NCBI GenBank assembly: GCA_016190985.1
Contig: JACPPI010000027.1
Span: 59,620-123,619 of the forward strand
DNA: 64,000 bases
DNA from: Opitutia bacterium
Lineage (GTDB): Bacteria > Verrucomicrobiota > Verrucomicrobiia > Opitutales > Opitutaceae
Direction of reading: 5' to 3'
The position numbers and the translations under genes are program-made. Positions 5,896-14,956 of the stretch are shown in pieces (positions within the stretch are counted from its first letter, which is position 1; the number at the start of each line of letters is the position of its first letter). Below the pieces are notes generated by a model, which made no database searches, was not told where the DNA came from, and saw only the letters and a list, made by a program, of their open reading frames with translations.

Positions 5896-7746
5896 TCAGG
5901 ACTTCGCGTCCACGAAGCGGGTGATGCCGGCGATCTGGTATTCCTGGTGGGCGCTGCCGATCTTGAGCTTCACGTGTTCGCCGACCTTCTTGCCCATGAG
6001 GGCCTGGCCGAGCGGGGTCTTGTAGGCGATGCGGTGGGCGTCGGGATCGCTGTCCCACGCGCCGAGCACGGAGTAGCGCACGGCCTTGCCGTTGGCCACG
6101 TCGCGCAGGTCGACGACGGTGCCGACGGAGACCTGGTCGGTGGTGGCCTCGGAGAAGTCGGTGATGCGGGCGCGGGCGAGGTCGCGCTCGAGCTGCGCTT
6201 TCTGGCCCATGAGGACGGACTGGTCCTGCTTGGCCATCTTGAACTCGGAGTTCTCCTTGAGGTCGCCGTGCTCGCGGGCGACGGAGATGGCCTTGGAATT
6301 TTCCGGGATGCGGCGGGAGACGATGTCCTCGTATTCGACGCGCTTCTTCTCGTAGCTCTCGCGGGAGACGAGGAACTGCTCGTCCTTGGTCTCGGACTCG
6401 CCGGAGACGAGGGACTGGAGGGAGGGGAAGAGCTTGATGAAGCGGGCGAGGAGGGACTTCTTGGTCAGTTCCTCGAAGCCCTGGTTGAGGAGGAGGCTGT
6501 TGCCGAGGTCGCGGGCGGTCTCGGTGTCGGCGGAGGCGAGGAGGTCGGAGATGAGATCGGCGTCGTCGCTCAGGGCCTCGGCCAGCGGGATGCGGCGGGT
6601 GCCGGCGGACTGGAGGGCCTCGTAGTCGATGGCGAAGAAGATGGCGCCGAGGAGGCGGGGCGTGATGAGTTCGTGGAGGAGCTTGGCGAATTTCTTCGAG
6701 TGGCGGTTCTTGATGATCCAGAGGAGGACGGGGGCGCGGAGGTTCTGCTCGGTCTTCCAGCGCTTGAGGGCGGCGGCGAGTTCGTCGGTCTGGCCGTGCT
6801 CGAGGAGGAAGTTGATGCACTCGGTGGTGAACTTGCCCTGCGAGGTCTTGAGAAGGGCGAAGACGATCTCGCGCCACTCGAGCGGGTGGGTCTCCTTGAC
6901 GAGGTCGAGGAAGCGGGACTGGAAGTGGACGGGGATTTTCTCCGCGATGGCGGTGAGGCCGCGGGCTTCCTTGATCAGATCGGACTGGGAGGGATTGGCC
7001 GAGTGGTTGTCGTGGCCGAGGATCTTCGCGAGCTCGTCGCGCACGAAGGCGCCGTAGAGGCGCTCGGAGGCGTCGAGCTGGTTGCTGTCGCGCACGGCCT
7101 CGGTGATGCCGGAGAGCACCTGGGCGAGGGAGGCCTTGGCCTCCTCCTTGATGGAGGCGGCGAGCAGGTCCTCGGCGAGCGAGATGCGGCGGCGGGCGGA
7201 ACGGGTGTTGGCGAACTCCTCCATGATCTCCGTCTCGGCGGACACGGGCTCGTCGCGGACGATGTAGGCCTCGGTCTTCTTGGCGGGGACGCCGACGCGC
7301 GGGTCCTTGACCAGCTGTTTTTTGACGTTGGAAAACCACTTCTTGAATTTTTCCTCGCCGACGACCTGGGTCAGCACGATCTCCAGCTCGATGGCGCTGG
7401 CGGCCTTGCCGGGGTAGGCGGACAGGGTGTCGATGACCAGCTGGACGGCGTCATCCTCGATGAGCGCCTTGACCTTGGCCGGCTCGGTCTCCTTGCGGGC
7501 CAGGATGTGCTTGGCCGGGAGGACCTCCATGCTCGTGGCGCAGAAAACCGGGTCCATATGGTGGCCCTTCTTGCCCTTGAAATCGATCACGAGCCTCTGC
7601 CCGGCCTCCTCGAACGACTTGATCTGGCCGAAACCCCAGCTGCGGTGCACCACGTAAGCGCCGGGTTCCATCGCCTCCAGCTTGGCTTTGGACGCCTTGA
7701 GGGCGGGGTGCTTGCTGATGATCGCGGAGATGGCTTCGGAATTCAT
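5896..7746 (-). CDS. greA: GreA/GreB transcription cleavage factor with long N-terminal extension
   Basis: This 616-aa protein carries an ordinary GreA (about 158 aa) only at its C-terminus. The Gre coiled coil includes AREHGDLKENSEFKMAKQDQ, with the acidic tip (HGDLKENSE) that reaches the polymerase active site and triggers RNA cleavage, followed by the FKBP-like domain ending ARITDFSE...GQALMGKKVGEHVK. Residues 20-80 (PGAYVVHRSWGFGQIKSFEE) resemble the CarD/TRCF RNA-polymerase-interacting fold. The middle about 350 residues are helical, with no family recognised. The start at 7746 is only 41 bases from the divergent rRNA methyltransferase start. A clear terminator follows. Confidence 0.88.
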   Translation of the reverse strand: MNSEAISAIISKHPALKASKAKLEAMEPGAYVVHRSWGFGQIKSFEEAGQRLVIDFKGKKGHHMDPVFCATSMEVLPAKHILARKETEPAKVKALIEDDAVQLVIDTLSAYPGKAASAIELEIVLTQVVGEEKFKKWFSNVKKQLVKDPRVGVPAKKTEAYIVRDEPVSAETEIMEEFANTRSARRRISLAEDLLAASIKEEAKASLAQVLSGITEAVRDSNQLDASERLYGAFVRDELAKILGHDNHSANPSQSDLIKEARGLTAIAEKIPVHFQSRFLDLVKETHPLEWREIVFALLKTSQGKFTTECINFLLEHGQTDELAAALKRWKTEQNLRAPVLLWIIKNRHSKKFAKLLHELITPRLLGAIFFAIDYEALQSAGTRRIPLAEALSDDADLISDLLASADTETARDLGNSLLLNQGFEELTKKSLLARFIKLFPSLQSLVSGESETKDEQFLVSRESYEKKRVEYEDIVSRRIPENSKAISVAREHGDLKENSEFKMAKQDQSVLMGQKAQLERDLARARITDFSEATTDQVSVGTVVDLRDVANGKAVRYSVLGAWDSDPDAHRIAYKTPLGQALMGKKVGEHVKLKIGSAHQEYQIAGITRFVDAKS

Positions 7747-7787
7747 AATTGCGTATCTAGTCGTTGAACCGATTAGTTGAGTGGATA

Positions 7788-9167
7788 ATGGCGGAAGATG
7801 TCAAACAGGGTTTGGAAAAAGCCTCCGGTGCGTCGCAACCCGCCTTCGGCGGCTGGGAAGCCGCGGTCGGTCTGACCGAGCGGTGGCTGGCCCGCGCCGA
7901 GCGCGTGGACACGCTGCTGGAGGGACTTCCGGCGGGCCTGGCCGGCCAGGAACGCGCCCGGGCGCAGCAGCTTTTCTACGGCGTCGTCCGCTGGTCGGGC
8001 CGGCTGGAGGCCGCGCTCGCCGGGCTGATGGCCCGCCCGCCGCGCACCAAGGTGAAGGCGATCCTCGCGGTCGCGGGCTTTGAGCTGCTCGAGGGTGGTC
8101 CGACGCTGACCGCGAAGGTCATCCATCACGCCGTCGAGAAAGCCAAGACCGTCGCCAGCGCCAAGGAAGCCGGCCTCGTCAACGCCGTCGCCCGCAAGCT
8201 CGCGCTGCGCCTCGCCGAGAAACCGGCCGATCTGGCGACCGAATTTTCCCACCCCGAGTGGCTGGTCGCGCGCTGGACGCAGCAGTTTGGTGCGGCGACC
8301 ACCCGCCAGCTCCTCGAATGGAACCAGCAGCCCGCGCCGGTCTATGCCCGCTGGCGCACGGAGGCTCCCGTGCCCGAATTTCTCGCGCCGACGAAGTGGC
8401 CCGGCTTTTATGAAGTGAAGCCCGGCAAGTGGGACGAGATCCGCCGTCTCGCCAACGAGGGCGCGCTTTATCTGCAGGATCCGTCCACGCGGCTCTGCAT
8501 CGGGCTGCTCGCGCCGCAGCCGGGCGAGACCATCCTCGACGCCTGCGCCGCGCCGGGCGGCAAGAGCCTGTTCATCGCCGACTGCCTGGCCGGGAGGTGG
8601 AGCGGCCTGACCCCAGGACGCTCCCAGCGCGTTGAGGTCAACGCGCTCCACCCCAAGGCAGGACATGTCGTCGCGCTCGACGAGCCCGCCGCGCCCGGCA
8701 AGCCCGACATCCGTCTCGTGCGGCTGAAGGAAAACCTCTCCCGCGCGCCCGCCGGCGTGGAGGTGGCGCAGGTCGAGGCCGACCTGCGCAAGGTGAACAC
8801 GGAGTTCTACAAGAACCTCAACCTGCCGTTGAGCTACGACGCCGTGCTGCTCGACGCGCCGTGCTCCAACACCGGCGTCATGCGCCACCGCATCGACGTG
8901 AAGTGGCGGCTGCAGGACGGCGACTTCGCGCGCCATGCCGAGTCGCAGCTCGAACTGCTCCACGCCGCCGCGCGCCTGGTGCGGCCCGGCGGGCGCATCG
9001 TCTACAGCACCTGCTCGATCGACGCGCAGGAGAACGAGCAGGTCATCAAGGGATTCTTCGACAGCCGCGCCGGCGGTCCGTTCAAGCTGGAGAAGAGCGT
9101 CCAAGCCTGCCCCTGGAAGGACGGCCACGACGGGGCCGGGGCGTTTTTGCTGAAGAAGGGCGGGTAG
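7788..9167 (+). CDS. rsmB: RsmB/NOP-family rRNA cytosine-5 methyltransferase
   Basis: This 459-aa enzyme has an N-terminal NusB-like RNA-binding domain (about 30-150) and a C-terminal Rossmann methyltransferase. The SAM motif is ILDACAAPGGKSLF (about 247-260). Both family cysteines are present: the PC motif in LLDAPCSNTGVMRH and the catalytic TC motif in VYSTCSIDAQENEQV. RsmB methylates C967 of 16S rRNA in E. coli; the exact target here is inferred. Residues about 270-288 are encoded by a 57-base palindromic repeat inserted in frame after the SAM loop. The TAG stop (9165-9167) lies inside another repeat. I chose ATG 7788; a TTG at 7764 is possible. Confidence 0.85.
   Translation: MAEDVKQGLEKASGASQPAFGGWEAAVGLTERWLARAERVDTLLEGLPAGLAGQERARAQQLFYGVVRWSGRLEAALAGLMARPPRTKVKAILAVAGFELLEGGPTLTAKVIHHAVEKAKTVASAKEAGLVNAVARKLALRLAEKPADLATEFSHPEWLVARWTQQFGAATTRQLLEWNQQPAPVYARWRTEAPVPEFLAPTKWPGFYEVKPGKWDEIRRLANEGALYLQDPSTRLCIGLLAPQPGETILDACAAPGGKSLFIADCLAGRWSGLTPGRSQRVEVNALHPKAGHVVALDEPAAPGKPDIRLVRLKENLSRAPAGVEVAQVEADLRKVNTEFYKNLNLPLSYDAVLLDAPCSNTGVMRHRIDVKWRLQDGDFARHAESQLELLHAAARLVRPGGRIVYSTCSIDAQENEQVIKGFFDSRAGGPFKLEKSVQACPWKDGHDGAGAFLLKKGG
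8596..8652. repeat. 57-base palindromic repeat inside rsmB-like gene (copy B1)
   Basis: The element starts GGTGGAGCGGCCTGACC and ends GGTCAACGCGCTCCACC. The ends form a 9-base stem (GGTGGAGCG/CGCTCCACC) and an inner perfect hairpin is GCGCGTTGA-GG-TCAACGCGC. It matches 49 of 57 bases of the intergenic copy at 37790-37846. Being 19 codons long with no stop in this frame, it adds residues to the enzyme without breaking it. Confidence 0.88.
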
Positions 9168-9217
9168 GGCGAATCCTCCGGATGAGCCGCGGCTCGTCGG
9201 GGACGACTCGCCCTACC
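9163..9217. repeat. GGTAGG-ended palindromic element supplying the rsmB-like stop (copy C1)
   Basis: The element begins GGTAGGGCGAATCC and ends GACTCGCCCTACC, so its outer 10 bases pair almost perfectly. An inner stretch, GAGCCGCGGCTC, is itself a perfect palindrome. The TAG at 9165-9167, the stop codon of the upstream methyltransferase, is part of the element's left end. Confidence 0.75.
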
Positions 9218-9223
9218 GGCAAA

Positions 9224-10522
9224 TCATGGCACCAGCTCGAAGATCGGCACCTCGACATCCAGCTCCTTCGCGCCGGTGAGGAAGGTGCAGGTGATCTTCG
9301 CGGCGGTCTTGAGGAGCGCGGCGTAGCGCTCGTAGCCCCATTTCTCCACGGGCTCGCCGTTGATGCGGACACAGAGGTCGCCGGCCTGCACGGGCAGCGC
9401 CGCGGTGGGCGTGTCGGGGATGACACTGAGCACGCGCCAATAGACCGCGGACCGGGCGAACGACAGGCCGGTGTGCCGGCGCGCTTCCATCGTGATCGGG
9501 CCGTCGGTGTCGCGGGTGAACGTGACGAGATTGCGGCGTTGGTCAAAGGTGAGGGTGAAATGCCGCAGCAGCTCGCCGCCAAGGGAGGAGAGCTGGTCGG
9601 TCAGGTCCAGGATGGGTCGCTCAATGGTGTGCGGGCCGACGAGCACGGGTTGCGTGATGCGGCCGGTCAGCTGGAGACGGTCGCCTTCCAGCGTGGAGAT
9701 GAGCGTGCCGCGGCGCGGGCTCTGGACAAAACGCGGGTGCAGGCCGGCGGGATTGAGGCTCAGGCTGCCGTCGCTGCCCGAGTCGATGAGCACGAAGAAC
9801 GACTCGTTACCCATCTGGACGGGTATGAGCGGCGTGCCGCGCTGGAGGTTGAAGGCGAGGGTGGCGGTGCGCGGCGCCGGCGTCGGGGGGGCACCGTTGC
9901 CGACTGCTGCCGGCCCGGTGTTTGTCCCGGAAACTCCGCGCTCCGCCGGATTTCCGGGCAAAGCGGGGTGGGGCGCGAGGATCAGCTGCGCGCCGGGATA
10001 ATCCAGCGTGACGAGCGTGTTGCGGAAAACCGGGAAGCCGATGATGCCGTCAATGGGCAGGCCGAGGTGGCCGGACAGGTCGGCGAAGTCGTAGATCAGC
10101 GCCGGCACGCGCTCGAACCGCGAGGCGCCCAGGGTGAGCCGGCGCAGGGTGACGGCGGGGAGGTCGACCTCGCCGCCGCCCGCCGAGCGCACGCGCACCG
10201 TGCGCGGCGGCGCGCCCTTTTTTTCCTTCTCGGCAAAACGCCGGGCCAGATCGGCCGAGACGTAGCTGGTGGAGGAGCCCGTATCGACGATGAAGCGGTA
10301 GGTGCGGCCGTCGTCCCAACGGCTTTCGACCACGAAGAAATTGGAAATGACGCGGGCGGGCAGCGTCGTGGCCTGGACCTCCATCACCGTCCGGCCCGGC
10401 GCCCGGCGGGAGATCGAGGAGCAGCCGGCGGAGAACAGAAGACAGATGACAGCGGTCAGAAGACAGACTGTCGTCGGCGGGCGAAGGAGGTGGCGGGCAA
10501 GGGGACGCACTGGATAAGGCAC
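9224..10522 (-). CDS. lipoprotein with two retropepsin-like aspartyl protease domains and a PDZ domain
   Basis: This 432-aa protein has a lipoprotein signal peptide with lipobox LFSAGC (Cys34). The first aspartyl-protease domain holds VDTGSSTSYVS (Asp80) and the hydrophobic GIIGFPVF loop. The second holds LIDSGSDGSLSL (Asp247) and LGGELLRHFTLTFDQ. Residues about 350-432 form a PDZ-like domain (VLSVIPDTPTAALPVQAGD). Each half supplies one D-S/T-G, so the chain may fold as a pseudo-dimer like pepsin. Residues about 198-212 between the two halves are encoded by a repeat also found between genes elsewhere. It follows the MmcQ and kinase genes in one orientation. Confidence 0.8.
   Translation of the reverse strand: MPYPVRPLARHLLRPPTTVCLLTAVICLLFSAGCSSISRRAPGRTVMEVQATTLPARVISNFFVVESRWDDGRTYRFIVDTGSSTSYVSADLARRFAEKEKKGAPPRTVRVRSAGGGEVDLPAVTLRRLTLGASRFERVPALIYDFADLSGHLGLPIDGIIGFPVFRNTLVTLDYPGAQLILAPHPALPGNPAERGVSGTNTGPAAVGNGAPPTPAPRTATLAFNLQRGTPLIPVQMGNESFFVLIDSGSDGSLSLNPAGLHPRFVQSPRRGTLISTLEGDRLQLTGRITQPVLVGPHTIERPILDLTDQLSSLGGELLRHFTLTFDQRRNLVTFTRDTDGPITMEARRHTGLSFARSAVYWRVLSVIPDTPTAALPVQAGDLCVRINGEPVEKWGYERYAALLKTAAKITCTFLTGAKELDVEVPIFELVP
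9889..9930. repeat. 42-base dispersed repeat inside the aspartyl-protease gene (copy D1)
   Basis: The sequence begins GGGCACCGTTGCCGACTGC and ends CCGGTGTTTGTCCCGG. It matches the complement of 51157-51198 at 38 of 42 positions. The core can fold as a six-base stem with loop TGCT; one stem pair differs between copies in a compensated way (C-G here, T-A in the other). In this copy it codes for the linker between the two protease lobes. Confidence 0.8.
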
Positions 10523-10561
10523 TGGAAGTTGAGCGAAACCGGCCGGTGCGCAAAGCCTGAT

Positions 10562-10915
10562 TCAGGCCAGCGTGGCTTGGATCTTCCGGGGGAGCTTCGC
10601 CTTGATCAGGTCGTAGGCGAGCCGCACCTGCTCTTTCAACTGCGCCTCGGTCAGGGCGTCGGGATCCTCGAGCTGCACCCAGTGCGACTTGAACATGTTG
10701 TAGCGCGCCGGGATGATGCCGTCGACCTCGGTGGTCAGGCGCGCGTAGTCGGCGGGAGAGCATTTGAAGGCGCAGCCCTCGATGGTCCCGCCGTCGAGCG
10801 CGACGATGAGGAACATCTTGCCCCCGATCTTGAAGACGAGGGTCTCGCCCCACTGCTTGACGATGGTGGCGTGGGGCAGCGCGAGCACGAAGGCCTTGAG
10901 GCGGTCGAGGCGCAT
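10562..10915 (-). CDS. MmcQ/YjbR family protein
   Basis: This 117-aa protein matches the MmcQ/YjbR fold in full: an N-terminal helix, then WGETLVFKIGGKMFLIVALD, FKCSPADYARL and the conserved MFKSHWVQLED followed by a C-terminal helical tail LAYDLIKAKLPRK. E. coli YjbR has a double-wing fold; its cellular function is not firmly known. It lies 4 bases after the hybrid kinase gene and 39 bases before the aspartyl-protease lipoprotein gene, so the three are probably co-transcribed. Confidence 0.85.
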   Translation of the reverse strand: MRLDRLKAFVLALPHATIVKQWGETLVFKIGGKMFLIVALDGGTIEGCAFKCSPADYARLTTEVDGIIPARYNMFKSHWVQLEDPDALTEAQLKEQVRLAYDLIKAKLPRKIQATLA

Positions 10916-10919
10916 GGGT

Positions 10920-13553
10920 TCAGCCGAAGTGGGGCTTGACCCGCTCGAGCAGCGTGGCGATCTCGAACGGCTTCTGGATGAAGCCGGCCACGCCGAGATC
11001 GGTGCTGCGCTTCATGATCTCCGTCTCGCTGTAACCGCTCATGATGATGACCGGCGGCCGGGCGCCGCCCAGGCGGAACCGGCGCAGCGTCTCCTCCCCG
11101 GAAATCCCGGGCATGGTCAGATCGAGCAGGACGAGCGTGACGCGGTCCCCGTGGGCGCTCAGCAGGGCCAGGGCCTCCTCGCCGCCGGACGCCGGCAACA
11201 CGGTGGCGCCGAAGGACTCGAGCACGGCGGTCACGATGCCGCGCACCGTCTCCTCGTCGTCCACCACCAGCACGACACCGTTGAGCCGGACCGGCCCCGA
11301 CGTATCCGCAAACGCCGGGGCTGACGCCTTCGCCGGGCCTTCCATCGCGGGCAGCAGCAGCCGGAAGGTGGAGCCAGCCCCCGGTTGGGATTCGACGAAC
11401 AGGGCGCCCTGGTGATTTTGCACAATGCCCTGCACCGCGGCGAGTCCGAGGCCCCGGCCCGAGAATTTGGTGCTGAAAAACGGCTCGAAGATCCGCGCGA
11501 TGATCTCCGGAGACATTCCGCAGCCGGTGTCATTGACCACCAATCCGACGTAGTGACCGGCGGGCAGTTCGGGCCGGCCCAGCGCCTGTTGGAGCAGGTC
11601 GGCCCCGGCCGCGCAGGCATGGGTGCCGACGGTGATCCGGCCCGGGGCCTCACCGATGGCGTCGGCGGCGTTGATGACCAGATTCATCACGATCTGGCGG
11701 AGCTGGGTGACGTCGGCGAGGACCAGCGGCAATCCGTTGGCGAGCTGCAATTCGAGGCGGGTGTTCTTGCTGATGGTCACCTCGAGCAGCGAGGCCGTGC
11801 TGCGGACCACTTCGCTGAGGTCGACCCGCTCCGTGACGAGCTTGCCCTTGCCTGTGTAGGCGAGGAGCTGCTGGCAGAGGTCGGCGGCGCGGCGCGCGGC
11901 TTTTTCGATCTGCTCCAGGTGGCCGCTGGCCGGGCCGACGGCGAGTTGCCGGGCGAGGGAGGCGTTGCCGAGGACGGAGGTCAGGATGTTGTTGAAATCG
12001 TGCGCGATGCCCCCGGCCATCACGCCGAGGCTCTCGAGCTTCTGGCCTTCCAGGAGCCGACGCTCGATGCTCATGCGCTCCTGCTCGGCCCGCTTCAGCG
12101 CGGTGATGTCGATCGCCAGGCCCTCGAGGAAACGCAGCCCGCCCGACGCGTCGTGGATCGGCCGGCCGCGCACGAGCACCCACTTCTCCTGCCCGTCGCG
12201 GTGGGTGAAACGGTATTCGACTTCGAAGGACCGGCGCTCCTCGGTCGCCCTGGTGAGGGCGGCGCGCGCGGCCGACCGGTCGGCCGGCACGGTCAGCTGG
12301 GTAATGTGCCTGCGGCCCGAGATGAAATCATCGGGCGGATAGCCGGTCAGGGCCAGCATGCCCTCGGAGACGAACAGGGCGGTAAGCTTGTCATCAAAGG
12401 TGCAGCGGAAGGCGGCGCCGGGCAGTGCGCGCAGGATGGAGTCGAGTTCACGCCGGTTTTCCGCAAGCTCGGTGGTGCGCTCGACCACCTCGCGCTCGAT
12501 CTGCTCCGTGCGGCGCCCGAGGATCCGAACGAGGCCGGCGAGCAGCAAGGTGATGACCAGCACGCCGCCCGTGCGCACCCAGGGCAGGGGCGTGAATTGC
12601 TCCTCGATCCAGCCGGCGCGCGGCCGGTAGAGAACCCGCCAGTCGCGCCCGCCGATGGGAATGGACAGCTCCTGGCAAACGCCGCGGCGGAACTCGGCCT
12701 CGGTGGGCACCGATTCGCGCGGGGTTGTGTTCTCGGCTGGACGGTAATAAAGGACACGGCGCGCCGGATCCGGCTCGGAAGAGTCCAGAAAAAGCATGTC
12801 GAAAATTGTGTCGGGATGGGCCATTCGTGTCCGCTCCAGCAGATCGCGGGTGCGAAAGACGGCCTGCACAAACCCGACAAACTCCGGGGGAGATCCCGGC
12901 AGGCCGGAACGGGCCGGACGCCGGACCGGAGCGATCATGATCAGCCCGGCTTGCTCCTGCACCAGCGGCACCTGCCCGGTCAGGGCGAGCAGGCCGCTGG
13001 CCCGCGCCTGGTCAAGGTGGGCGCGGGTGGGGCCGGTCATAAGGTCGTAGCCCAGCGCGGGTTCGTTGCCGGCCAGCGGCTCGATGTAACTGATGGGTAA
13101 GTAGGAGGAACGGACGCCCGCGCGGCGCAGCCGGCCGGCGGGATCGCGCTCGGTAAACTCAAACACCCGTGGGACGTAATGGCGCCCGAGCGCTGCCTCG
13201 CGGGCGGCGCGCTCCGCCCCCGGGACTAACGGCACCCATTCCAAGGCTTGGATCCCGGGCGTGCGTCCCTGGATCCGGCCCGCAGCCCGGGCGAAGGCGT
13301 CAGGATCGACCTCATCTTCAAGCATGAAAACCGCGGCCAGACCGAAAAGCGCGTCCTCATAGCGGCCGAGCACCTCGCGGGTGAGCGTGTGCCGGATGGT
13401 GGACCGTCGTGCAAATTCCGATGCAGCGTGTTCGCGCTCGCGCGCTCGCGCGTCCTGAAAGGACCAGACCGACAGCGCGGTGCCCACAAGCAGCACCACC
13501 AGCAAGACGGTGCGGCGGTTGAATACGGGGCCCGAGCGGGAGGTGACTTCCAT
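10920..13553 (-). CDS. CHASE-PAS hybrid sensor histidine kinase with receiver domain
   Basis: The start MEVTSRSG gives 877 aa. An N-terminal transmembrane helix (TVLLVVLLVGTALSVW) leads into a periplasmic CHASE domain (about 60-270, including PGIQALEWVPLVPGAER) and a second transmembrane helix near 315-335. A PAS domain follows (FVSEGMLALTGYPPDDFISG), then HisKA with the phospho-accepting His in GGIAHDFNNILTSVLGN, an HATPase with NLVINAADAIGE, DTGCGMS and GRGLGLAAVQGIV, and a C-terminal receiver with Asp in VLLDLTMPGISGEE. CHASE domains sense small extracellular molecules. No dedicated response regulator is adjacent, so its output is unknown. Confidence 0.9.
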   Translation of the reverse strand: MEVTSRSGPVFNRRTVLLVVLLVGTALSVWSFQDARAREREHAASEFARRSTIRHTLTREVLGRYEDALFGLAAVFMLEDEVDPDAFARAAGRIQGRTPGIQALEWVPLVPGAERAAREAALGRHYVPRVFEFTERDPAGRLRRAGVRSSYLPISYIEPLAGNEPALGYDLMTGPTRAHLDQARASGLLALTGQVPLVQEQAGLIMIAPVRRPARSGLPGSPPEFVGFVQAVFRTRDLLERTRMAHPDTIFDMLFLDSSEPDPARRVLYYRPAENTTPRESVPTEAEFRRGVCQELSIPIGGRDWRVLYRPRAGWIEEQFTPLPWVRTGGVLVITLLLAGLVRILGRRTEQIEREVVERTTELAENRRELDSILRALPGAAFRCTFDDKLTALFVSEGMLALTGYPPDDFISGRRHITQLTVPADRSAARAALTRATEERRSFEVEYRFTHRDGQEKWVLVRGRPIHDASGGLRFLEGLAIDITALKRAEQERMSIERRLLEGQKLESLGVMAGGIAHDFNNILTSVLGNASLARQLAVGPASGHLEQIEKAARRAADLCQQLLAYTGKGKLVTERVDLSEVVRSTASLLEVTISKNTRLELQLANGLPLVLADVTQLRQIVMNLVINAADAIGEAPGRITVGTHACAAGADLLQQALGRPELPAGHYVGLVVNDTGCGMSPEIIARIFEPFFSTKFSGRGLGLAAVQGIVQNHQGALFVESQPGAGSTFRLLLPAMEGPAKASAPAFADTSGPVRLNGVVLVVDDEETVRGIVTAVLESFGATVLPASGGEEALALLSAHGDRVTLVLLDLTMPGISGEETLRRFRLGGARPPVIIMSGYSETEIMKRSTDLGVAGFIQKPFEIATLLERVKPHFG

Positions 13554-13603
13554 GAAGGTGCCGCCACATGATAGTGGCAGCGGGTTGTCAGGCAAACGCT
13601 ATT

Positions 13604-13639
13604 CCGCCCGGTGGCGCGCCCGGTGGCGTATCCGGGCGG
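13604..13639. terminator. possible hairpin after glyA
   Basis: CCGCCCGG at 13604-13611 pairs perfectly with CCGGGCGG at 13632-13639 across a 20-base loop. It lies just beyond the glyA stop and before the kinase gene on the same strand. There is no T-run, so it is at best a weak or Rho-assisted stop, or an mRNA-stabilising hairpin. Confidence 0.35.
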
Positions 13640-13645
13640 GACCCG

Positions 13646-14914
13646 TCAGAGCCGATACGGCAGTGGGAACCGCGACGTCAGCGCGACGACCTTCTGCTTG
13701 GTGGCGGCGAGCACGGCGTCCTGCTCGGGTTTGCCGATGGCGCCGAGCACGCCGTCGATCAGGCCGGCGATCTCGTCCATCTCGGTTTCCTTCATGCCGC
13801 GCGTCGTCATGGCGGGCGAGCCGAGGCGGATGCCCGAGGCCTGGAACGGCGATCGCGTCTCAAACGGCACAGTGTTCTTGTTGCAGGTGATGTTGGCCCG
13901 GTCGAGCGTCTCCTGCGCGAGCTTGCCGGTGAGCTCGGGGAACTTGGCGCGGAGGTCGACGAGCATCAGGTGATTGTCCGTGCCGCCCGAGTTGATCTTG
14001 TAGCCGCGGGCGACCATGGCGGCGGCGAGGGCGCGGGCGTTCTTTACGACCTGCTCGCTGTAGGCCTTGAAGTCGGGCTTCAGGCACTCGCCGAAGCACA
14101 CGGCCTTGGCGGCGATGATGTGCATGAGCGGGCCGCCCTGGCCGCCGGGGAAGACGGCCGAGTCGATGGCCTTGGCGTGGGCCGCCTTGCACATGGTGAG
14201 GCCGCCGCGCGGGCCGCGGAGCGTTTTGTGCGTGGTCGTCGTGACGAAATCGGCGTGCGGGAACGGCGACGGGTGATGACCGGTGACCACGAGGCCGGCG
14301 ATATGCGCGATGTCGGCGAAGAGAAACGCGCCGACCGAGCGGGCGATCTCGCCCATGCGGGCGAAGTCGATGATGCGCGAATAGGCGCTGGCGCCGACCG
14401 TGATCATTTTCGGTTTCTCGCGCAGGGCGACCGCCGCCAGCTCGTCGTAGTCGATCAGGCCGTCGGCCTCGCGCACGCCGTATGGGACGAACTGGTAGAG
14501 TTTGCCGGAAAAATTGGCGGGGTTGCCGTGGGTGAGGTGGCCGCCGTGGCTGAGGTTCATGCCGAGGATCTTGTCGCCGGGCGAAAGCACGGCGGTGTAG
14601 ACGGCGAAGTTGGCCTGCGAGCCGGAGTGGGGCTGGACGTTGGCGTGCTCGGCGCCGAAGAGTTTTTTCGCGCGTTCGAGGGCCAGCACCTCGACCTTGT
14701 CGACCTGTTCGCAGCCGCCATACCAGCGTTTGCCCGGGTAGCCTTCGGCATACTTGTTGGTGAGCGTGGTGCCCATGGCCTCGAGGACGGCCGGGTAGGT
14801 GAAGTTCTCGGACGCGATGAGCTCGAGGTGGCTCTGCTGGCGGGCGAGCTCGCCGGCGATGACTGCGTAGACTTCAGGGTCGAGTTGCTTGAGGGGGGTG
14901 GCGTTGAGAGACAT
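13646..14914 (-). CDS. glyA: serine hydroxymethyltransferase
   Basis: This 422-aa enzyme interconverts serine and glycine with tetrahydrofolate, the main source of one-carbon units in the cytosol. It matches the family end to end: [47 protein letters not shown], and the PLP lysine in [33 protein letters not shown] and [14 protein letters not shown] are also intact. The length is normal. It lies about 40 bases downstream of the tyrosine phosphatase gene on the same strand; the gap holds a short GTGAA tandem repeat. Confidence 0.97.
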   Translation of the reverse strand: MSLNATPLKQLDPEVYAVIAGELARQQSHLELIASENFTYPAVLEAMGTTLTNKYAEGYPGKRWYGGCEQVDKVEVLALERAKKLFGAEHANVQPHSGSQANFAVYTAVLSPGDKILGMNLSHGGHLTHGNPANFSGKLYQFVPYGVREADGLIDYDELAAVALREKPKMITVGASAYSRIIDFARMGEIARSVGAFLFADIAHIAGLVVTGHHPSPFPHADFVTTTTHKTLRGPRGGLTMCKAAHAKAIDSAVFPGGQGGPLMHIIAAKAVCFGECLKPDFKAYSEQVVKNARALAAAMVARGYKINSGGTDNHLMLVDLRAKFPELTGKLAQETLDRANITCNKNTVPFETRSPFQASGIRLGSPAMTTRGMKETEMDEIAGLIDGVLGAIGKPEQDAVLAATKQKVVALTSRFPLPYRL

Positions 14915-14956
14915 GGAGGGAAGGAGGCGGGAGCGGGAAGTGAAGTGAAGTGAAGG

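Noticed and set aside
4574..7767. Long plus-strand open frames (over 430 and 660 codons) opposite the ArsR-methyltransferase and greA
   Set aside because: They are rich in runs of Glu, Leu, Gly, Val and Ala and have no motifs; they are by-products of high GC at third positions of the real minus-strand genes.
8861..10939. A 692-codon plus-strand frame spanning the end of the rsmB-like gene and the aspartyl-protease gene
   Set aside because: It has no recognisable domain, crosses a palindromic repeat and lies opposite two well-supported genes.
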